A stretch of DNA of 64,000 nucleotides from an uncultured Clostridia bacterium (GTDB lineage: Bacteria; Bacillota; Clostridia; Christensenellales; Borkfalkiaceae): NCBI GenBank assembly GCA_947627015.1, contig CANQUL010000001.1, forward strand, positions 25,232-89,231. Reading direction: 5' to 3'. A program made the position numbers and the translations under genes. The notes beneath the pieces are model-generated. The model was not told where the DNA came from. It did no database searches and saw only the letters and a list, made by a program, of their open reading frames with translations. Below, piece after piece: positions 17,701 to 26,828 of this stretch (position 1 is the stretch's first letter; every line of letters begins with the position of its first letter).

Positions 17701-18723
17701 CGCACTCTGCGCCGCAAAGGTGGTCAGATCTCCCGCCGAAAGCGCGTTGCGTCCGATGGTGGGGATATCGCCCGCAAAGGAGATCTCGAACTCGCCCGAC
17801 GTATCGTTCTTACGGAAGGCGCTGACGCCGATCTTGACCGTGGAGGCGGGTACCATGACCGCGATGAGCTTTGTGTTTTCAAAGGCGCTGTCCCCGATCT
17901 CCGTGGCCTCGCCGAGGTCGACGGCAATGAGGTTGGTGTCGCTGAAAGCGTGCTCGCCGATGGAGACACGGCCCTTGAGTTCGAGGATCTCGATCGACGT
18001 GTTGTTCTCGAATGCCTGCGCATCGATGACGCGGATGCCGTTCTCGATGACGACCTCCGACGCCGTGAGCGCCTTCATATCCCCGACACGGATGACGGGA
18101 GCGCCCGCGTAGGTCGAGGGAATGACCACCTTATCCGCAAAGGCATAGCCCTCTTTGGCCGTGATCATATAAGTTCCCGAGCTGCCGATGGCGCTGTACA
18201 CGAAGCCGTTCTCCTCGTGCACGACGGGATTCCACTTGGCGAAGAGCCACAGTTCGCCCGTCACCTTTGCGCTGAAATCGTACGTCTGCGTGAGCGCCTC
18301 GTCGGTGTACCATCCGTCAAAGGTGTAGCCGTCGCGCGTCGGCGCCGCGGGCCGGGAGACTGTTTCCCCTTCCGCCACCGTGGAATCGGCGACCTCCGTT
18401 CCGTCGCCTTCGACAAAGTGGACGGTAAAGTTCTCCGCGACCTTGTCCCATTTGGCATGGAGCGTGAGAGATTCCCCGACCGTCTCGTCGAAAGAGAAGG
18501 GTTCGGTGCACGCCGCGTCCTTGAACCAGCCGCCGAAGGTGTACCCGTCCCGCGTCGGCGCTGTGGGCTCTGCGATCTTGCCGTTTTCGGCGATCTGCGC
18601 CTCGACGCCCGATCCGTAGGCCGAATCGAAGGACACAACGATCGTCTTGTCGCAGGCGGCAAAGGCGAGAGACGCCGTGAGCGCGGCCGCGACCGAAAGA
18701 ATGAGTCCAAGTTTCTTTTTCAT
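14761..18723 (-). CDS. Large lipoprotein with InlB-type and BspA leucine-rich repeats
   Basis: 1320 residues from ATG 18723 (MKKKLGLILS), eight bases behind AGGAGG. A lipoprotein signal ends at LAFAAC near residue 24. Two Listeria-Bacteroides (InlB B-type) repeats follow, at about residues 30-90 and 95-160, each with RDGYTF-GW core and ending in LxAKW. Next are BspA-type leucine-rich repeats (residues about 200-310 and again about 450-580; motifs such as IEILELKGRVSIGEHAF). From about residue 650 to the end, beta-rich repeats carry a recurring LDGYGK-like core. These repeat classes are typical of secreted adhesins and host- or surface-interacting proteins; the partner cannot be inferred. Monocistronic with its own promoter and terminator. 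Confidence 0.85.
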   Translation of the reverse strand: MKKKLGLILSVAAALTASLAFAACDKTIVVSFDSAYGSGVEAQIAENGKIAEPTAPTRDGYTFGGWFKDAACTEPFSFDETVGESLTLHAKWDKVAENFTVHFVEGDGTEVADSTVAEGETVSRPAAPTRDGYTFDGWYTDEALTQTYDFSAKVTGELWLFAKWNPVVHEENGFVYSAIGSSGTYMITAKEGYAFADKVVIPSTYAGAPVIRVGDMKALTASEVVIENGIRVIDAQAFENNTSIEILELKGRVSIGEHAFSDTNLIAVDLGEATEIGDSAFENTKLIAVMVPASTVKIGVSAFRKNDTSGEFEISFAGDIPTIGRNALSAGDLTTFAAQSALDKLVEGNDFETDEEKMEAIENALQAMGFTGGLYNLSDEDRDTYVAYEGIYRGDALIYVGMGRLAVIVTDDEVCVSDLYGYDSVFFNKEDGSRDVYKIDAAKWSTKKLTANPAGEVIDGSTLYDYVGTAIVYDVPEGITRVAAGAGVNNSSIRFLSFADSVKSVGSYAFSTFISNGINTGTILSVSFGSGIERIEADALFGQGVFAEIIFRGEHAPVIEDGAFTYSGIGGSFGTTQFSSVLYSQLALEGYGTVKIWTPLSTTGDYDYNIWDYGPAPCLPFVDAFNASLRDCLIYNADDELTAQTITTKDFGQLKTSGVFAKGTEYYTDFGKIIMSGTDSGYTLCEFTEDGEVTGYGYVYIGTLPGYGAESDPKHITVYTEFSDGEMKTFDLYASFDMEDMDLNLRGAEAGTYGDVNSDLYVLDGYGKVTYYSEDGATNVGSYTVGENGAITIEGITGLTEAKYDSASGNLTVGAESYIRLGEEAGVYYDIANGAKAILDGRSTKEYDGTITLTFKGKTVSTTYIIIGSKFMFTLNGQDKEWTYNRNLENLLEGYYGDYEDNLKFSVVETRLAGTYRNGDTTVTLDGYYTIQTNGKEYIYKVFGDSSDIVYADEAGAVYILQLDEAAKTYVFAAEQEAGVYYVSSGTSYRLYLDGKGNLIYFDGVDKQGTYTYTNGKLHTNIGEKTPEGTDGELDTERGVGTVVYEYYGLTYVAISKEPFAGSMIYGTANWFELGKDGKAVSNSQSIKFSVSGKYAVVGIANQFFFVDSGLQEGDAFGAGYQLNTSVTFLNNDRETTLKLQITVESGDYGFTLSVTVEHESQDIKTVDGIVYQFIWLKPDKSVGAVLKAGELLYSGSFTWDGNNFHGGEVGETGYFEGVYVYDFNDNDAIEIWGPTRAIYYKNADGAEIKYNRITIFSRDRLWVYNPGEGGVNHPEVVSYTKTVEGGVTYYTFTSTVTKKVVKFHIDDNEFVVDSETDPA

Positions 18724-18756
18724 ATTGACCTCCTGTGACGCACGGCATTGAGGATA

Positions 18757-18805
18757 TTTTTGCATAATTTACACAATTATGCAAAAAGCGGGTTCCCGCT
18801 TTTGC
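18757..18805 (-). promoter_or_regulatory. Two overlapping, mutually exclusive leader hairpins
   Basis: Hairpin A (18781-18805) pairs GCAAAAGCGGG with CCCGCTTTTTGC and ends in a T run, like an intrinsic terminator. Hairpin B (18757-18787) is a perfect 13-bp inverted repeat, TTTTTGCATAATT/AATTATGCAAAAA, around a five-base loop. They share 18781-18787, so both cannot form at once. They lie between the promoter and the lipoprotein start. Confidence 0.7.
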
Positions 18806-18830
18806 CCCGGCCGGACGTCTTATTTTGTCT

Positions 18831-18860
18831 ATTGTATCACACGCATGGGCGCGATGTCAA
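18831..18860 (-). promoter_or_regulatory. Sigma-A promoter of the large lipoprotein
   Basis: TTGACA, 18-bp spacer, TACAAT on the minus strand. Predicted start near 18824 gives a leader of about 100 bases. Confidence 0.85.
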
Positions 18861-18973
18861 TGATTCATGAGGCAAATTTTGATTTTTTTCAAAGAAAAAA
18901 GGATCCTTTCCTTCGAAAGAGTCCCGAACTATAAGCGCTGCTTATCGATATCGAGGAAATGTATAAATTTTAC

Positions 18974-21025
<2,052 letters not shown>

Positions 21026-23350
21026 TCAGTCGAGCAGGATCTCGAGCGGGGCGAGGGCCGCCGCTAAATCCTTGTTCCCCACCGTGGGGAAGTGCACGGT
21101 GACGATGAGGTTCTTTTCGCTGCCGCGCATGGCGATCACCGTCCCGTCGCCGAACCGTGCATGGCGGACGCGCAGCCCCACGCGGAAGGAGGAGGTGTCT
21201 TTGCTCGCTTTCTGAGGCTGTACCGCGGGCATGCCCATGCCCGAAAAGGTCGCAGGGGGCTTTGTACTTCCGCCGAAGGAGGCGTACGAATCGCTGTGTT
21301 CCGCCTCACGGCGGACGGGCGAAGGTCTCGTCTGCGGCCGTTCATAGCCCTCTCGCCGGCCCGAGCCGCAGCCATAGCCCGAACCGTAGCCCGAGCCGTA
21401 ACCGCTGCGGTCGTAATCGCCCGAGTAGCGGCGGAAGGTCGCCCGTTCGGGCAGGTCGAGCTCGCCCTTCAGTTCCTCCACGAAGCGGGAACGGGCGGAC
21501 GGCTCTCTGTGGCCGTAGAGGTAGCGGCTCCGCGATCGGGTGAGCCACAGCTTCTCACGGGCACGGGTGATGGCGACGTACATGAGACGGCGTTCCTCTT
21601 CGACTCCGTTGCGCTCCTCCACCGCTCGGGAGGTGGGCATGATGTTCTCCTCGAGCCCGATGAGGAATACGCAGCGGAATTCGAGTCCCTTGACGGCATG
21701 GATGGTCGCCACGGTGACGTAGTTGCCCTCGTCCATTTCGTCGGTATCCGAGTAGAGCGTGATCTGCTGGAGGTAATCCGCGAGCTCCGCCCCCTCGTTC
21801 ATGCGGACGTATTCGTCCACGGAATTCTGAAATTCATCGAGATTGGCACGCTTGGTCACGCTCTCGTCGCTGCTGTCCGCGTACTGCGCGTAGATGCCCG
21901 CGCTCTCGAGGATGTAGCGCACGAGCTCGTTGACGGGCAGGAACTGCGAGCGGACGACGAGGTCCTTGATGTACGCGCCGAATTCCTTTAATTTATTGCG
22001 AATGGCCGCGGACAGGGGGAGCATGTCTGCGGCGAGCACGGCGTCATAGAGCGTGAGGTCCTCCCGTTCGGCGTACTGCGTGAGCGTCTCGATCGTCTTG
22101 TCGCCGATGCCGCGCTTGGGCACGTTGACGATGCGAAGGAGCGCTTCGCTGTCAAAGGGATTGGAGATGAGCCGGAGATACGCGAGGATGTCCTTGATCT
22201 CCTTGCGTTCAAAGAACTTGAACCCGCCGAACACCTTGTGCGCGATGCCGTACTTTGCGAATTCCTGCTCGTAGGCGCGCGTCAGGGCGTTGATGCGCAT
22301 GAGGACGGCGAAGTCCGAATAGCGGTACCCCATGCGGCAGAGTTCGGAGATGATGCGGGCGCAGTAGAGCGCTTCCCCCGTCTCGTCGTCCGCTTCGAAG
22401 TAGACGGGCTTTTCGCCGTCGGGTGCCTCCGTCCACAGTTTTTTCCCCTTGCGGTGCGTATTGTGGGAAATGGAGGCATTCGCGAGGGCGAGGATGGCCC
22501 CTGTGGAGCGATAATTGCGCTGAAGTTTGTACACCTTGGCATTCGGATAGACCCGTTCGAAGTGCAGGATATTCTCGATCTGCGCCCCCCGCCAACCGTA
22601 GATGCTCTGGTCGTCGTCGCCGACGACAAAGAGGTTTCCGTGCACGCTTGCAAGCAGCTTGATGAGGTCGAACTGCACGGCGTTGGTGTCCTGAAATTCA
22701 TCGACATGGATATAGCGGAAGCGGCCGGCGAGGTATTCGCGCGCGTCCGTGTCCTCCATGAGAAGGGCACGCGCCTCGGTGAGTAGGTCGTCGAAGTCGA
22801 GCGCGTTGTAGGCCTTGAGATGAGCACAGTAGCGGCGGTATACCTTCATGGCGGCGTCGATGCCGTGCTCGTGGGAATACATCTCCGCATAGGTCTCGGG
22901 AGAGACGCCGAGCATTTTGGCGTTGGAAATGTGAAAGCGCACCGATTTCAAGAGCGCTTCTTCCTCGTAACCGAGTTCCTTGAACGTCTGCTTGATGACG
23001 GCCGAACGCTCCTGTTCGGAATAGATGGAGAAGTTGGGGGAAAGTCCCCGTCGCTCGGCATACATGCGCAAGATCTTGACGCACATGGAGTGGATGGTGC
23101 AGACCCACATGCGGCCCGTCTCGCATACCCGTTCGAGCCGTGTGCGCATTTCCGCCGCCGCCTTGTTCGTGAACGTGATGGCGAGGATGGATTCGGGCGC
23201 AACGTCCTTTTCCGAGATGAGGTATTCGATGCGCGAAGTGAGGACACGCGTCTTGCCGCTGCCCGCTCCCGCGAGCACCAAAACGGCGCCCTCGGTGTCG
23301 AGGACGGGCGCGATCTGTTCGTCATTCAAAGAATCTCTCAGCGTTTCCAT
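21026..23350 (-). CDS. pcrA: ATP-dependent DNA helicase PcrA/UvrD
   Basis: 774 residues. Helicase motifs: LAGAGSGKT (Walker A), ITFTNKAA (Ia), VDEFQDTN (II), GDDDQSIYGWRGA (III), LQRNYRS (IV), TIHAVKGLEF (V) and LMYVAITRA (VI). It unwinds DNA 3' to 5' in repair and replication-conflict resolution. The core is followed by a flexible linker with a GSGYGSGYG tract and then the C-terminal Tudor-like segment (VGLRVRHARFGDGTV) that in PcrA contacts RNA polymerase. The start lies only eight bases from an extended -10 box (see findings). First gene of pcrA-ligA. Confidence 0.97.
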   Translation of the reverse strand: METLRDSLNDEQIAPVLDTEGAVLVLAGAGSGKTRVLTSRIEYLISEKDVAPESILAITFTNKAAAEMRTRLERVCETGRMWVCTIHSMCVKILRMYAERRGLSPNFSIYSEQERSAVIKQTFKELGYEEEALLKSVRFHISNAKMLGVSPETYAEMYSHEHGIDAAMKVYRRYCAHLKAYNALDFDDLLTEARALLMEDTDAREYLAGRFRYIHVDEFQDTNAVQFDLIKLLASVHGNLFVVGDDDQSIYGWRGAQIENILHFERVYPNAKVYKLQRNYRSTGAILALANASISHNTHRKGKKLWTEAPDGEKPVYFEADDETGEALYCARIISELCRMGYRYSDFAVLMRINALTRAYEQEFAKYGIAHKVFGGFKFFERKEIKDILAYLRLISNPFDSEALLRIVNVPKRGIGDKTIETLTQYAEREDLTLYDAVLAADMLPLSAAIRNKLKEFGAYIKDLVVRSQFLPVNELVRYILESAGIYAQYADSSDESVTKRANLDEFQNSVDEYVRMNEGAELADYLQQITLYSDTDEMDEGNYVTVATIHAVKGLEFRCVFLIGLEENIMPTSRAVEERNGVEEERRLMYVAITRAREKLWLTRSRSRYLYGHREPSARSRFVEELKGELDLPERATFRRYSGDYDRSGYGSGYGSGYGCGSGRREGYERPQTRPSPVRREAEHSDSYASFGGSTKPPATFSGMGMPAVQPQKASKDTSSFRVGLRVRHARFGDGTVIAMRGSEKNLIVTVHFPTVGNKDLAAALAPLEILLD

Positions 23351-23358
23351 ACCCCATT

Positions 23359-23367
23359 ATTATAGCA
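23359..23367 (-). promoter_or_regulatory. Extended -10 promoter abutting pcrA
   Basis: TGCTATAAT on the minus strand, with a TTGCCA-like -35 at a short 15-bp spacing. Eight bases lie between the -10 box and the ATG, so the RNA leader would be 0-2 bases. Confidence 0.7.
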
Positions 23368-23449
23368 CACAGCCCGGAAAATGGCAAGCGAATGGGGCGC
23401 CGCAAGCCACACATTGTCGGGGGAAACGCAAAGCCCCTGCGGGCGGCTG

Positions 23450-23860
23450 TTACTGTACGGGTTGCCCTTGCTTTCTCCCGCGGATTTCGAACTCGTATTC
23501 CCGCTTGAAACGTTCGAGCGCGCGAAGATATTTTTCGGAGAGCTCAAGATTGTAGCGCTGCTTTTCGGAATACGAGAGCGTTGCGTAGTAGCTCTTGTCG
23601 GTAAGCCGTCCGATGGCGTCGGAGACCTCGCCCTCCTCCAAGAGCAGCTTTTTGACGCGGAGATAGAACGCGTCGGGGAGTTCTCCCTTGATCTCGGCAT
23701 CCACCTTGTCGCGGAAGTAGAGCTCGAGCTTGCTCTCGTTGATGCCCTGCTCCTTGGCATGGTCGCGCTCTTCGCCCAGCCGCCGTTCACACTCCTCCCA
23801 GAATCCCCGCTTCATTCTGCTCTTTGCCTCTTTTGCAAGTGCCTTTAAGGTTCGTTCCAT
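23450..23860 (-). CDS. Small soluble helical protein, unknown function
   Basis: 136 residues from ATG 23860 (MERTLKALAKEAK), eight bases behind GGAGG. The ORF-track version adds an unsupported N terminus reading through rpsU. Predicted all-helical and highly charged: a lysine/arginine-rich start (KEAKSRMKRGFWEECERRL), a middle part with ELYFRDKVDAEIKGELPD, and a coiled-coil-like end (RYNLELSEKYLRALERFKREYEFE). No signal peptide, membrane helix or catalytic motif. I do not recognise a family. It sits just downstream of the rpsU terminator, so it may be expressed by readthrough from the strong rpsU promoter. Confidence 0.7.
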   Translation of the reverse strand: MERTLKALAKEAKSRMKRGFWEECERRLGEERDHAKEQGINESKLELYFRDKVDAEIKGELPDAFYLRVKKLLLEEGEVSDAIGRLTDKSYYATLSYSEKQRYNLELSEKYLRALERFKREYEFEIRGRKQGQPVQ

Positions 23861-23897
23861 AAACCGCCTCCGTTCCTGTGGATTCGACTGTTTTCGC

Positions 23898-23930
23898 AAA
23901 AAAAATCGCAACCCGAAGGTTGCGATTTTT
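23898..23930. terminator. Terminator after rpsU
   Basis: AATCGCAACC-CGAA-GGTTGCGATT, a perfect 10-bp stem with a stable tetraloop and A/T runs on both sides, so it can work in either direction. It starts at the rpsU stop codon. Confidence 0.92.
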
Positions 23931-24107
23931 TCAGTTTCTGCTTCTCTTTCTTGCTGCTTCCGACTTCTTTCTCTTTTTGACGGAGGGCTTCTCGTAGAAC
24001 TCCTTTTTGCGGAGATCACCGATGATGCCGTCGCGCGAGCACTTTCTCTTGAATCTGCGGAGCGCGGACTCGAGGTTCTCGTTTTCACCGACCTTGATCG
24101 TGGACAT
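23931..24107 (-). CDS. rpsU: Ribosomal protein bS21
   Basis: 58 residues from ATG 24107 ([20 protein letters not shown]), with GGAGG upstream; the ORF-track start is spurious. The conserved [26 protein letters not shown] block and the basic Lys/Arg tail define S21 of the small subunit, which sits near the anti-Shine-Dalgarno end of 16S rRNA. Driven by a perfect consensus promoter and followed at once by a terminator. Confidence 0.97.
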   Translation of the reverse strand: MSTIKVGENENLESALRRFKRKCSRDGIIGDLRKKEFYEKPSVKKRKKSEAARKRSRN

Positions 24108-24144
24108 ATTCAACCCTCCTTCGCCGAAGCACTTAATGTTCATT

Positions 24145-24173
24145 ATTATAGCAGACGCGAGGCGGTTTGTCAA
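24145..24173 (-). promoter_or_regulatory. Perfect-consensus sigma-A promoter of rpsU
   Basis: TTGACA, exactly 17 bp, TATAAT on the minus strand. A palindrome GCGGTT-TGTC-AACCGC overlaps the -35 box. Predicted leader about 30 bases. Confidence 0.93.
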
Positions 24174-24252
24174 CCGCTTTCACCCGCGAATAGGAAAATT
24201 TTTCGGCCATTTTCGGGGATCCGACGCATTCTCTCCTCGGGGAAGGCCCGCT

Positions 24253-26817
24253 TTATGCCGCGGGGCCGATCTCCCCGGAGCCGGAGTCCGGTTCGGGCTC
24301 GGGTTTGTTCACGGTCACCGTGAAGGTGACGGAGGCCGAGTTCCCGCTGCCGTCCGCGATCGTGTAGACATAGGTGCCGGAAACGAGCGCGTCGCCCGCG
24401 AATACTGCGATGCCGTCGCGCGAAAATTGACCGCTCCTTGCGGACATGGTGCCCACGGAGTTGTCCGTGACGGTCAATTTATCAAAGAGATCGGAGACTG
24501 TTTTGCCCTCTTCGGCTTCATAAGTGAGCTCGTACGGCGTACCGGCCGCCGCAGCGCCGTCCACAAAGAGTTTGGGCGCCTCGAGGTCGACGAGCATGGC
24601 CCTTGCCGTCAGGCCCTCTTCGCAGGTAAATTCGGTCATCTTCCGGAGGCCTTTTTCCTCATCGCCCTCTTTCGTGACCGTCTCAAATGCGGACACGGGT
24701 ACGGAAATCGCTTCGGAAATGCGGGCACAGCCGCCCGTGAGCACCTTGCCGAGGAAGAGCTTTGCGACATGCGTGCCGACGGGAAGATCGGGGAAGGATA
24801 ACTTGATCCCCTTGAGCGTAAAGGCCTCGCCCGCATAGGAGACGGGTTCCGTGACAGCCTGTGCAAACGAATCCCACGCCACATAGAGCGCGTACTGCGA
24901 GCCCTTGGTGAAGATGACCGTCTTTTCGACGTCGAGCGTGACGGCCGAATAGTCGATGCCCTCCGCAGTGACCGCCGCCTGTCCCTTGATCTTTCCGCTG
25001 ATCCCGACCGGTCCGAAATCGTCGGGACGGGCGGGCATATCCTCAACTTCGACGATCTCATACTCGCCGAGAAGGGAATGGAGCCGTCCGATCGTCTCGT
25101 CGCATTCTTCGCAGGTTTTGATGCAGACCTCCCGCATGCCGTCCAAACCGAGTGCTCCGTTATACACGTCGAGCATGATCTCCTCCGCGATCCCCTGCAA
25201 GTCTGTCGCAAGGATGGCGCCGATTACGTCGGACGGGGCGTCGCAGCCCTGACGGACGCTCAAACCGAGGTCGGTCCAGCATTCCTTGATCAGTTCCAGC
25301 TTGCGGGCGTCATCGTAGCCGCGGCCGAAATCGGGAAGGAAGCGGAGACTCAGCCCGGTGATGGGGTCATCCCGATCGAAGGTCGCCTTCATTTCGATCC
25401 GGACGGAATCGGTCACCAATTCGTCCCAGTCGGTAAAGTGCACCTCCCGTCCCTGTCCGTCCGTGCCGACATATTGATACCCCTTCTCCGCCTGTTCCTC
25501 ATAGCTCAATTCGGTGTATTCGACAATGCCGTACCCTTCTTTCCAGATGCAGTCGTCGGGGCGGAACGTCTTTCCGTTGGCAAGATGCAGCGTGTATACC
25601 TCATACATGTGCGGATCCCCGGGAAGGCCCACGTCCCGGAAATCGAGATCGACGCTCCCCCAGCCGACAAGATCGCGGCCATTGTTTGCATAGACTTCGC
25701 CCCCGTACGTATGATAGTTGCCGATGTTAAGGGTCTCGACTTCGAAGCGGAATTCATCCGTCCCGGCATAGACGTCCGCGGGGACTTTTTTCTCCCCCGT
25801 AATGCCGTCATAGGCCGAGACGTTGCCCGCCGTCTCCATCAGAATGCCGTCTTCCGACTGCGTATAGAAGAGAATGGACGGACCGGCCCCGAGTTCATAG
25901 GATCCGCTATGGGAGCAGAACGGCGCTTTCGTGCTGAGGGAGGAGAACTGATAGCCGCGCCACCCGTCTCCCTTGCGATACATCTCCGTGATGAAGCCGT
26001 CATAAACCGACTCACCGCCCAAGGCGGGATCCGGATGGACGAGGATATTCTCGTAATAATACCGCTTCCCGGCCGAATAAATGAGGTGCTCTACCTGGTC
26101 GCTGTTGCGTCCTTCCCTTTCGTCCGAATTGACGTACCAATATTCCGCCGTCTCGTCGCCGTCCGCATCGGGATAGATGAGAAGGTCATAGGTCTCGCTT
26201 CCGTCCGACGTATCCGTCACATCGTACACATGCAGGGTATCCGTCTCGGGGATATAATTGAGAAGATAGTGATACGCGCCGATGTGGACGAACTTGTTCA
26301 TGACGTTGACGGTTTGAAGCACGGTATCCCTGATTCCTTCCGCACTCTCGTGCGCTAAATCGACAGAATCCCTGCTGCTCTCGAAAAAGTCCTGCGTGGT
26401 CGTCCGCATGGTGTCGGGCGTGCCCGTAAAATGATCGTTCTCCGTGGGGATGAACGGCTCCCATTCCTCCTTGCCGTCGGACAGGGGGACGGGAACGTCG
26501 AGCGCGCACATCGCCGCCTCGGCGCCGCCGATCGTAAAGTTGAAGGAGAGGTCGGCATTTTCGAGACGGTCGACCGAGAAGGCGAGAAGATCGGCATCGG
26601 GGAGTTCGGTCACCGTCCCGGGCTGCGGTCCGGGGTCGAGTTCTCCGCCCTCGGGGTCTCTTCCTTCTTCGGGGTCTTTTCCCTCTTCGGGGCCTTTTCC
26701 CTCTTCGCCGCTGAACGGAGGAGCGGGATCGGGACCCGGACCGGGGCCCGGTGGGGTGCAGCCGGCCGGCACGATCATGAGCATTGCCAACAGGACTGTC
26801 AAAATCCGCTTCTTCAT
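24253..26817 (-). CDS. Large lipoprotein, unknown function
   Basis: 854 residues from ATG 26817 (MKKRILTVLL), behind GGGGAGAAG. The lipoprotein signal ends at VPAGC near residue 20. A low-complexity Pro/Gly/Glu spacer follows, with repeats of the type EEGKDPEEGRDPE, probably a wall-spanning linker. The body (about residues 75-560) has no family I recognise; it is rich in Tyr, Asp and Gly and contains a Cys cluster (CIKTCEECDE, near residue 560). The C-terminal 90 residues end with an Ig-like/HYR-type repeat (TYVYTIADGSGNSASVTFTV). The gene begins 11 bases after pgcA ends, so it is probably co-transcribed with it. Likely an exposed lipid-anchored protein. Confidence 0.75.
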   Translation of the reverse strand: MKKRILTVLLAMLMIVPAGCTPPGPGPGPDPAPPFSGEEGKGPEEGKDPEEGRDPEGGELDPGPQPGTVTELPDADLLAFSVDRLENADLSFNFTIGGAEAAMCALDVPVPLSDGKEEWEPFIPTENDHFTGTPDTMRTTTQDFFESSRDSVDLAHESAEGIRDTVLQTVNVMNKFVHIGAYHYLLNYIPETDTLHVYDVTDTSDGSETYDLLIYPDADGDETAEYWYVNSDEREGRNSDQVEHLIYSAGKRYYYENILVHPDPALGGESVYDGFITEMYRKGDGWRGYQFSSLSTKAPFCSHSGSYELGAGPSILFYTQSEDGILMETAGNVSAYDGITGEKKVPADVYAGTDEFRFEVETLNIGNYHTYGGEVYANNGRDLVGWGSVDLDFRDVGLPGDPHMYEVYTLHLANGKTFRPDDCIWKEGYGIVEYTELSYEEQAEKGYQYVGTDGQGREVHFTDWDELVTDSVRIEMKATFDRDDPITGLSLRFLPDFGRGYDDARKLELIKECWTDLGLSVRQGCDAPSDVIGAILATDLQGIAEEIMLDVYNGALGLDGMREVCIKTCEECDETIGRLHSLLGEYEIVEVEDMPARPDDFGPVGISGKIKGQAAVTAEGIDYSAVTLDVEKTVIFTKGSQYALYVAWDSFAQAVTEPVSYAGEAFTLKGIKLSFPDLPVGTHVAKLFLGKVLTGGCARISEAISVPVSAFETVTKEGDEEKGLRKMTEFTCEEGLTARAMLVDLEAPKLFVDGAAAAGTPYELTYEAEEGKTVSDLFDKLTVTDNSVGTMSARSGQFSRDGIAVFAGDALVSGTYVYTIADGSGNSASVTFTVTVNKPEPEPDSGSGEIGPAA

Positions 26818-26828
26818 ATCTTCTCCCC

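Noticed and set aside
18880-18973. Terminator for ligA
   Set aside because: Only short stems (AAAGGATCCTTT, ATAAGC/GCTTAT) are visible; a T run exists but the stem is too weak to assign.
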